A DNA stretch of 64,000 bases from Phoma sp. XZ068 (taxonomy: Eukaryota; Ascomycota; Dothideomycetes; Pleosporales; Didymellaceae), in the NCBI GenBank assembly GCA_004835665.1, contig RBKR01000004.1, forward strand, positions 620,001 to 684,000. The letters run 5' to 3'. This document shows positions 55,731 through 64,000 of the stretch, piece after piece. A program made the position numbers and the translations under genes. Every line of letters starts with the position of its first letter. Position 1 is the first letter of the stretch. Under the pieces are notes generated by a model. It was given only the letters and a program-made list of their open reading frames with translations. It was not told the DNA's origin and ran no database searches.

Positions 55731-56435
55731 TGTGCCCCATGGAAGGCCTGCGGGAGTGCAACAGGGGCGCGGTGCAGTACCGTGTGCAGTGCAACAAGGG
55801 CGAGTGCAGCTATGCGGACAGCGGGTGCCTGTGCAGGCAAGGCATGTGTCTCGCAGCACTGGGCGCTCGCGGGCGTGGAGGGCGACGGACGGCGGGGCGG
55901 CGTGGAACAGCGGGCGCGGGCTGCGTAATGGCAGGGCGGGGTGTGGGTGTTGCAATGGCAGGGCGGGGCGTGGGTGTTGCAATGGCGCCTGTTGCGGACG
56001 GCGGCCGGGTGCAGTGTCTCTGGGGGCACGACTGTTTGGTGGTATGGCGGGTGTGCAGTCGCCTCACCCAGCGCCGAAACGTGACGTTGGCCGATCGCCG
56101 CGCAGGCCAGGCCGCCCAGCTGCAGTGGTGGGGCGCTCGAAGCTTAGCACCGCCGGAGCTGCTGTGGCTGGACCTGCACGACGCGCTCAGTCAGCATCAT
56201 CGGTCCCGCAGTGCGCTGTTTGGACTGCACCGCCGTCGCTGCGCTGGGCCGGCCTCTCTGACGGCCTCTCGGACGACCTGCACCGCACCCCCTCTGCATC
56301 CAGCTCGATCAACAGATCAACACCGCACGGCCGCCCGCCCGCATTTCGGCCGTCGCTGCATCAGATGGCCTGCATCCACCACCGCTCCCCCACGAACATG
56401 CCGTGCGCGCCGACTGCCTGAACACGCCCAGCACC
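55731..56435. promoter_or_regulatory. divergent promoter of the DIL-ankyrin and histidine kinase genes
   Basis: A G/C-rich stretch of 705 bp lies between the two start codons. Both strands have long open frames that I attribute to base composition; the plus frame has no Met-led conserved protein before 56436. It contains a 27-bp tandem duplication at 55927-55980. Confidence 0.55.
55927..55980. repeat. 27-bp tandem duplication in the divergent promoter
   Basis: Units 55927-55953 and 55954-55980 each begin AATGGCAGGGCGGGG and differ at one base (T/C). A partial third copy follows. The GGGCGGGG core resembles a GC box. Confidence 0.9.
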
Positions 56436-59400
56436 ATGCCGCAGACAGAGGGCGCCTCGCCGCGGGAGGCGCGCTTCTCTGGCATCCTTGCGCGACTCTC
56501 AGAGCTGCCCAACTACGTCTGGGACTCGGACACCAAGCCGTTCCACTCGGTAAGCTTCTGCGACCGCCGCGCCATGTCCGCCGCCACGCTCACCACGCAC
56601 AGTCGTACGACAATTGGCACTTTTTCGGCCACCAAAAGGCCTCACCCGCCCACGACCGCCCGCCGTCTCGCGGACGCAGCTCCAACGCCTCGCCCAGCGC
56701 CTCGCACTCGCCCGACTCGCACCGCCCGACCCATGCCCTCAAGCACAAGTCATCTGGCAGCGATGCCAGTGCCGCTACCTCACACACCCTTGCCACCGCG
56801 ACGACAGCGTTTAGGGAAGCACGGCAGGTCGTATGTCGAGTTTCCAACCACACCCTGCGGCTCGAGCGCGAGCACCAGCTTTCCGTCGTCATCGTCAACA
56901 AATCGGATCCCGCAGGCAGACACTTTGTTCGCCCCATCGAGTTTGTCAGACTACCGGGGAAACCTGGGGACGAGCCTCTCGTGGCCAGTATCTTCGAAGC
57001 ACCCGGCCCAAACTACCTAAACGACCTGGTCACTTTTGGCCCCAATTGGTACAACTTCACACATCGGGACAATAGCTGGCACTCGCCCAGTCCGGCGCCC
57101 ACCACACAAGTGCCTCTGCTCACCTTCCTCGACTTTGCAGTGGGCGCAACCGAGTGCTTGGAGATTCTGCATCATGGTCACGAGATTGTTCATGGCGAAC
57201 TACGAGGAGATGCCTTCCACTTCGCCAAGAATGGCCATGTCAAGATGATCAACTTTGGCAGCGGCGCTAGGTCCTTTGAAAACGGTCTCACCTCTGCCGG
57301 CTGGAACACACTTAGCCGCGAAACGGGCATCGAATTGAAGCTTGCCTTTATTGCACCAGAGCAGACAGGCCGCATGCCCGCTGAGCCAGACAGCCGTACC
57401 GACATTTACAGTCTGGGCATCTTGTTCTACACCATGCTATCCGGCAACACACCTTTCGAAGGCGCCACAGCATTAGACGTCATGCAGAACGTTTTGAGCA
57501 AGAGGATACCACCTGTATCTTCTGGCCGCATAGACATTCCAGAAGCACTGTCCATGGTCATCCAACGAATGACGCAACGAAACATTGAAGAGCGCTATCA
57601 CTCCACGTCAGGCCTCAAATTCGACCTTAACAAGATTCGCGAGCTGCTATCTGAAGGCGATGGCGAGGGTCTGAAAGCATTCACCATAGGCACAAAAGAC
57701 ATCAGTTGCTTCTTCAACCTCCCACTCCAGCAAATCGGCCGCGACAAGGAACGCCAGACAATCATCGATGTAATCCAGCGCGTGTCCAAGCGTCGACGTG
57801 GTGGTGTGAAGATTCTAACCAGCCTGAGCTCAAACTCTTCATACTCGGATGGGCGACTCGATATTCAGTACGATGACTTTATCTCCGACACTTCAAGTTC
57901 GCGGGGCTCAGAAAGCCGCTTAAACAGCGTATCCTCCTCGACGCCCGTCTTTCTAGACCAATCACGCACCCAACGCTCGCAGGACAGTGTGTCCCACCCA
58001 AGGGACTCAATTGCTGAGGACAGCCCGAGTGGCCGGCCACAGCTGGTGACGAATACTCGAGGCCAGTCCAACAATAGTATGGAAGGTTCATCCTCCTTAT
58101 CAAGATCTGCCCCATCAAACGATAGCACCGTCATGCGCAGCATGTCCAGCGCCCGGACAGTGAGGCGGAAAGGGCGCTGTGAGGTCGTTGCAGTTGGTGG
58201 AGCTACTGGTCTCGGCAAATCACGTCTCGTCCAAAGCGTACAGAGCACCGCAAGAAGCAACGGTTACTTTGCATCAGCCAAGTTCGATAAAACAAAGAAG
58301 GCCCCCTTCGACCCTATCTTGAAAGTCATGTCTTCGATGTTTCGACAGGTATTCAGCGAAGCGGACGTTTCATCCGACTTCCACAACAGCTTGCGGAATT
58401 TTCTCAAAAATACCGGTGTCTGGACGGCATTGCGGAGCTATTTGAACTTGCCCGACTGGCTTTTGAATACAGGAGGGACGCCGAAAACTCCTCAACCACG
58501 CGATATCGACCCTGCAAGCACCTCAAGGCGAGCTTCATCGCCGGCGGTGCATTGTGGAAGCGCCGGGTACACAGCCGAAGCGTGGCTGAGAAGTGGTGGT
58601 GCATCAAAATCAACCAAGTTCATGAGCGTCTTCATCGATGTGCTGCGGCTATTTGCCATGCAGAAGGTGTGCATTTGGACTCTCGAAGACGTGCAGAACG
58701 CCGACTCGGAAAGTGCTGGTACGTGCCGAATCCTGACCTAGGGTCCAGTCACTAACAATCATCAGAGCTCATACACCACATTGTTCAGGCTAAAATTCCG
58801 CTTGTACTGATACTCACCTATACTGACGAGGAAGGCGTTCCACGAGAACTTCGACACTTGATGCAGTCGGCCACAAAAGTGCAGCTGTTTCCATTCACCG
58901 AAGCGCAAACCGCCGATTACGTGGCCGAGACCCTCCATCGTGATCATCAATACATCCTTCCTCTGGTCGCCGTGATACAAGAGAAGAGCAGAGGAAATCT
59001 GTTTTACATAAGAGAGATCCTAGACACATGCTTCCGCAAGCAATGCGTCTACTATTCTTGGCGCGAGAACAACTGGCTCTTTGACCTCGACAAGGTCTTT
59101 GAAGTGTTCGAAAGCACCGAGTATGGCTCCTCTATGACAAATGACTTCATCGTAAAGAGGTTGCTGGAGTTGCCCACGGATACTCGCAAGCTGTTGGCAT
59201 GGGCTTCATTATTAGGCGGCGCTTTCTCCTATGACCTGGTTTCGAGGCTCCTCAACCCGAAGAATGCACCAGCAGATGCAGAGCGACTCCCGCTTTTCGG
59301 AGAAAAGGAATGTATTGTAACAGCACTGAACGGAGCTCTCAATGCTTACATCCTCATGCCCGCTGACAGCGATGCTCGATTCCGCTTCAGCCATGACAGA

Positions 59401-62400
59401 TATTTGTTCGCAGCCGCCAGCCTGCTCGAGAAAGACTGGAATACGTCTATGATGCACTACGAGATTGCTCGATTAGTTAGCGTCGGCAGCGAGTGGCATG
59501 ACGATGCAATGGGGGACTCCAAAGCCCTGTACATGCGAAGTCGGCACATTTGCCTCGCTGCTGAGCTGATCAAGGCCAGAGAAACCAACCGCGCGCCCTT
59601 CCGTGACGTCCTGTATCAAGCCGGAGAAACAGCCGCCGAGTCGGGAGCGCGATCTACCGCGATCTATTACTTCGCGCACTGTCTGATGCTCCTGCAGGAT
59701 GACCCTTGGGACGACACGAAGCATGATGTTTCGTACCAAGAGACACTGCAACTCTTCGTCCGCTCAGCCGAGTGCTACTGGCATCAGAACATGCTAGATG
59801 AAGCACTCAGCCTCATTCGAACCACCTTCCAGCATGCTCGCGATGCCTGCGATATGGCAAGTTCGTTCATCTTACAGTCGCGCGTACATGCCGTGCGTGG
59901 CGATAGCTTCGGAGCGTTTCAAGCCTTGAAAGACTGCTTATCTCTGCTGGGATCCCCTGTGCCTCCTACAACCTGGGAGGAGTGCGATACAGAGTATCAA
60001 AAAGTGTATACTCGCCTACAAAACACAGACACGGAAGAACTGATTGCACGAAAACCAGCGAAAGACAATCGCGTGCTCTTCACGTTGGGTCCGGTCTTTA
60101 TCGAACTCCTCAGCGCTGCCTTCTGGTCAAATAGCCTGTTGTTCTACCAGGCCACACTTAAACTGGTCAACATCCATCTTGAACAAGGCACTATATCTCA
60201 AGTTGCACTCGCTTACATTCACCTCGGCAGCATCGCCGGTGGCAGATTTTCGATGTTGAACTTTGCAGCAGACATGGGAGCGATTGCTAAAAGATTGTTT
60301 GACATGTTCCCTGAAGACAGCTACACCTTGGGTCGCGGCCAGACTCTGCATCCATTATTCCTAGGGCATTTAGAGGCGCCGGCTGGGGACCTCATTCCTC
60401 ATCTCCAAGGTAAGACTTTCTCCTGTCAAACATTATCCATCCCAAATTGGAAAGAAGCTGATATTGGCACAGTTGCACTGGAGTCGGCTTTGACCGCTGG
60501 CGATCGTTTACTCACCCTCTTGAACCTCGGCACTCAGGCTCACTTTAGGGTCATCACCTCCTATGACCTTGTCGAGATAGAAGCTTTTGTCGATGATACT
60601 CCCCTGGATCTGAAGAATTGGCAACAAGACCTACGAGGAGGCGTGATGTTAATGGCAGCTCGCCAGTATGCTAGAGCGCTTCAAGGCAAGACAAATATCG
60701 AGAACGCAGCAACAGTCCTCTCTGACGAAAATCACGACTCCTTGGCCTACATCGAATGGGTTGAGCAGACAGCAAGCAATCCGAAACGGCCGAAGTCTTA
60801 TTACTATTCCAGCAAGCTACCAATACTGGTGCTATTCGGCTACTACGACGAAGCATGCGCTCTCGGCGAGCTTCTTCTGCCAATGCTGGGCAGCCTGTGG
60901 TGTCAGCGGATTAACTACTCTGTCATGTACTATCTTTCATTGGCTTACTTGGCGGTGCTGCGCGACAACAAGGAGCATCCGAAGAAAGATCAGATGCTCA
61001 AGCATGTTCTCACCACCATCAACGTACTAGAAGCCTGCTGTACCATTACAGATGTCAATTACCGGTCCTGGATTCACTTACTCGCTGCTGTGCTCGCAGA
61101 GGTCAATGACGACCCTCCAACGGCGTTACAGAACTATGAAGCAGCAATGGATCACAGCGAGCTTTACGGTTTCACCTTGGACGAAGCTCATGCCCTGGAA
61201 CTATACGCAGAATGGCTGATCCGAAAGAAGGCCAACAGGCCGGCTCGCCACGCACTCAAGGACTGCGTCTCCGTTTATCGAAAGAACTCTGCATATGGTA
61301 AGGCCAACCATGTCATCAGCAAGTACGAGTACCTTCTGCGAGGCACAGTAACCCTGACCACCATGGATGTTGCGGTTCAGACCACAATTATTGACACAGG
61401 GAATACTACATTCAGGCTCGAGCAGAATGAGGACCACGAACAGCTTCTTGGGGCCGAGACTGCAGTTGACCGGACACAGAACTGGATTGTTCCGGAAACT
61501 GGACGACGTCATGAAACATCAAATGACCTACGCAACGGCTTCTCTGCAGTTGGGCTTGATATGCTCGATCTGTCCTCCATCCTAGAGTCCTCTCAAGTCC
61601 TTTCGAGCGAATTGAAGGTCGACAAGCTGATGGCTAAGATGGCTGCTATCATCCTGGATTCGACTGGCGGTACTCTTTGCGGCATCGTCATCGAAGACGC
61701 ACATATTGAGTGGAGTATCGCGTGTGTAGCGTCCAGCGAGGACAACAACGACAGTGGCTACTCTCCTGGAGTTACATCTTTCCCAGCGGGGCAGCCGTTA
61801 GATACTGTAGACGATGTGGTCGCTCGGCAGGTCACGCTGTACACGTTGCGCTTCCGAGAGAACGTGTTCGTCCAGAATCTGCTGGAAGACGACCGCTTCT
61901 CGAACGTGTCCGAGTCTTACCTGAAGCGAAACCCGGAGGGCAAAGCAGTCATCTGCATACCGATTATCCACTCTGATCGCCTCCTCGGTAGCATATACGT
62001 CGAAAGCCCGCCGAACTCCTTCACCGAACGCAACACGCAAGTGCTGCGGCTTCTTGTCAATCAAATCTCCATCTCCTTGGCAAACGCGTTACTCTTCAAA
62101 GAGATCGAGCGCGTCAGCGCTAGCAATGAAGCGATGCTTGAGATGCAGAAGCGTGCGCTGGCACAGGCAAGAGCAGCGGAGATCAAGGCGAAGGAGGCCG
62201 AAGCCATCGCCATCAGGAACATGAAGCTCAAAGAAGAGGCTGCCAAGGCTAAGAGCCTTTTCCTGGCTAACGTCTCTCACGAACTGCGAACGCCTCTGAA
62301 TGGAGTCATCGGCATGTCTGAACTCCTCAAGGCTAGTTTGCTCAACCCCGAACAGCAAGGCTATGCCGATTCTATTCGAGTGTGCGGTGACACCCTTCTA

Positions 62401-63740
62401 TCAATCATCAACGACCTCCTAGATTACTCCAAGCTCGAGGCTGGTAAGATGAACGTCCAAGAGATGCCTCTGTCTCTGAACGAGACCATCACTGAGGTCG
62501 TTCGTGCTCTGGCGTACACCAACGCTGAGCGCGGCTTGAAGACTATCGAGCAGCTAGAGTTAAACCCGGAGATGCTGGTCATGGGCGATCCCGTTCGACT
62601 TCACCAGATTTTGATGAACCTGCTGTCCAACAGTTACAAGTTCACCCCTAAAGGATCCGTGACCGTGCGCGCTGTGGTCGACCGCGAAAGTCCGGAATGG
62701 GTCGACGTCACTTGCAGTGTCATCGACACTGGTATCGGAATCCCAGAAGAGCAGAAGAAGAAGCTGTTCTTACCCTTCTCTCAAGTTGAGTCTTCGTCAG
62801 CACGCAGCTATGGCGGAACAGGACTTGGCCTGAGTATTGTCAAGGCGTTGGTCGAGAACGTCATGAACGGTTCAGTTCGACTCGACTCGACCCCCGGTGA
62901 GGGAACGACAGTGTCCGTCTCCCTGCGTTTCACGAAGGTCAATATGGCCGGGGCGCTGGCAAAGAACTACACGCGCGATGTGGATCCGATGGCCAAATTC
63001 TCCAGCCAAGAAACCAACGGCCATGAGCAGTCTGCGGGTACCTGCATCGACCTCTCCACCATTCCGCGTGCGGACCTGCGGATCTGTATTGCCGAAGACA
63101 ACCTCATCAACCAGCGCATTGCGATTTCGTTCGTTCAGAAACTCGGCTTCAAGTGCGACGCCTACCTCGACGGCTTCAAGACCATCGACGCACTCGAACG
63201 CGCAAGCGACAACGGCCGACCCTTCCACCTCGTGCTCATGGACGTCCAGATGCCACACTGCGACGGCTACGAAGGTAAGTCATCATATTCCTCTCCCTCG
63301 TTACTCAATACTAACACCTCCCAGCAACAAGACTCATCCGCAAACACCCCAACCCCGAAGTCCGCAACGTCCTCATCATCGCCATGACGGCCTCGGCCAT
63401 CCAAGGCGACCGCGAAAAATGCCTTGACTCAGGCATGAACAACTACCTCGCCAAGCCGGTCCGGGCCCAAACCCTCAAAGCCCTGCTAGAAAGCTACCTC
63501 AACAAGGACGAGCGCCGCAAGGAGATTCCCAATCTGCAGACCGAAGCCAAGAAGCTGGTTAAAGAGGCGTTGAGCGAGGCTGGGGCCGATCAGCCGCTGA
63601 ATGTGGCGAAGAACGAGGTCAATGAGAAGGTGGAGGGGGAGCGGGTGGAGAGACCCGAGAGGCCGCGGAGTGTGCGCATGAGTACGGCAGTGAGGTGGCA
63701 TGATGGGTCGCCTGAGGCGAAGGCGGGGGATGCAGCGTAG
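56436..63740 (+). CDS. large hybrid histidine kinase: kinase-like, AAA ATPase, GAF, HK, receiver (group X type)
   Basis: Exons 56436-56549, 56603-58718, 58766-60409, 60473-63274 and 63325-63740 give 2363 residues. Domains in order: a Ser/Thr kinase-like domain (about 170-380) with HGELRGDAFHF in place of HRD and NFG in place of DFG; an AAA-type ATPase with Walker A GATGLGKS (Lys577); a long helical region; GAF (about 1660-1830); a coiled coil; histidine kinase with H-box SHELRTPLNGVIG (His1894), N-box ILMNLLSNSYKFT and G-boxes DTGIGIP and GGTGLGLSIVK; and a receiver with EDNLINQRI, phospho-acceptor Asp2215 in LMDVQMP, and KPV. Relatives such as fission yeast Mak2/Mak3 pass peroxide or nutrient signals through a phosphorelay to response regulators upstream of a stress MAP kinase. 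Intron 3 (60410-60472) is 63 nt with no in-frame stop. Intron 4 splits the receiver. Class group X is from domain order. Confidence 0.93.
60410..60472 (+). other. in-frame 63-nt intron of the histidine kinase
   Basis: The segment starts GTAAGA, has a GCTGAT branch and ends GGCACAG. Its length is a multiple of three and it lacks stops, so retention would insert 21 residues (after HLQ). Removal gives HLQVALESALTAGDR, a smooth helical join, so I treat it as an intron. Confidence 0.7.
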
Positions 63741-64000
63741 CGATTGAGAATCTATCTGGCATAGTATATTTGGATATTCCGCATTGGCACTACGGTAGAT
63801 ACCCTGGGTAACTGGGGTAATGAGGTCGCTTCGCAGATTCTTGCATAGCACGGCGTTATTTAGTTTGGCTGGATGGATGGATGGATGCGGTTTACGATCA
63901 GATGACTGCAACAAGAGCGGCGTTACCTGATTGATTTCAGCACGCATGTTTATAGAGAGCGTTTTGTGAATATTCAATTTTGATTTACTCTCAACTCAAG

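Noticed and set aside
55526..56400. Long upstream extension of the histidine kinase frame
   Set aside because: It overlaps the first exon of the divergent DIL gene, is G/C-biased and has no conserved content; exon 1 at 56436 gives a better start with a proper intron.

Overview
The window is nuclear DNA of a filamentous ascomycete, most likely a Dothideomycete (the class is an inference from protein flavour and gene style). Genes are on both strands and most are cut by short spliceosomal introns of 43-118 nt with GTRNGY-like donors, CTAAC/CTGAC branch points a few bases before the acceptor, and YAG acceptors. There are no operons. Exon joins below were derived by hand from splice signals and reading frame, and each join closes an open reading frame.

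Left part (1-34 kb) is loosely packed. It holds a membrane-anchored RING-H2 ubiquitin ligase (1.3-2.2 kb), a four-exon epoxide hydrolase (4.2-5.6 kb), a Rab-GAP with a TBC domain (6.6-9.1 kb), an unnamed Pro/Gln/Ser-rich coiled-coil protein (14.3-15.8 kb), the NEDD8-type ubiquitin-like protein RUB1 (18.1-18.6 kb), and a Zn2Cys6 transcription factor (19.0-21.5 kb). After these come a frameshifted copy of a large fungus-specific family (22.6-25.4 kb) and a possible 72-residue protein (31.1 kb). The long spaces between them (9.1-14.3, 15.8-18.1, 25.4-31.1 and 31.3-34.3 kb) show no gene I can support.

Right part (34-64 kb) is dense and mostly housekeeping: a coiled-coil protein, the Golgi Ca2+/Mn2+ pump PMR1, the cohesin kleisin RAD21, the tRNA-modification enzyme SUA5, a secreted protein with a six-cysteine tail, a mARC-like MOSC protein, a patatin-family protein whose catalytic serine is replaced by glycine, allantoicase, an ankyrin plus DIL-domain protein, and a roughly 2360-residue hybrid histidine kinase of the kinase-like/ATPase/GAF/HK/receiver type. 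Three divergent pairs share intergenic promoters: PMR1/RAD21, MOSC/patatin and DIL-ankyrin/histidine kinase.

The best leads are the patatin-like protein without its nucleophile, the frameshifted gene with a C-terminal module that may be HicA-like, the Kex2-type repeat plus six-cysteine tail of the secreted protein, the seven GATA sites upstream of allantoicase, and an unexplained 3' end of the DIL gene. I found no prokaryotic-type mobile element, CRISPR array, rRNA or tRNA.
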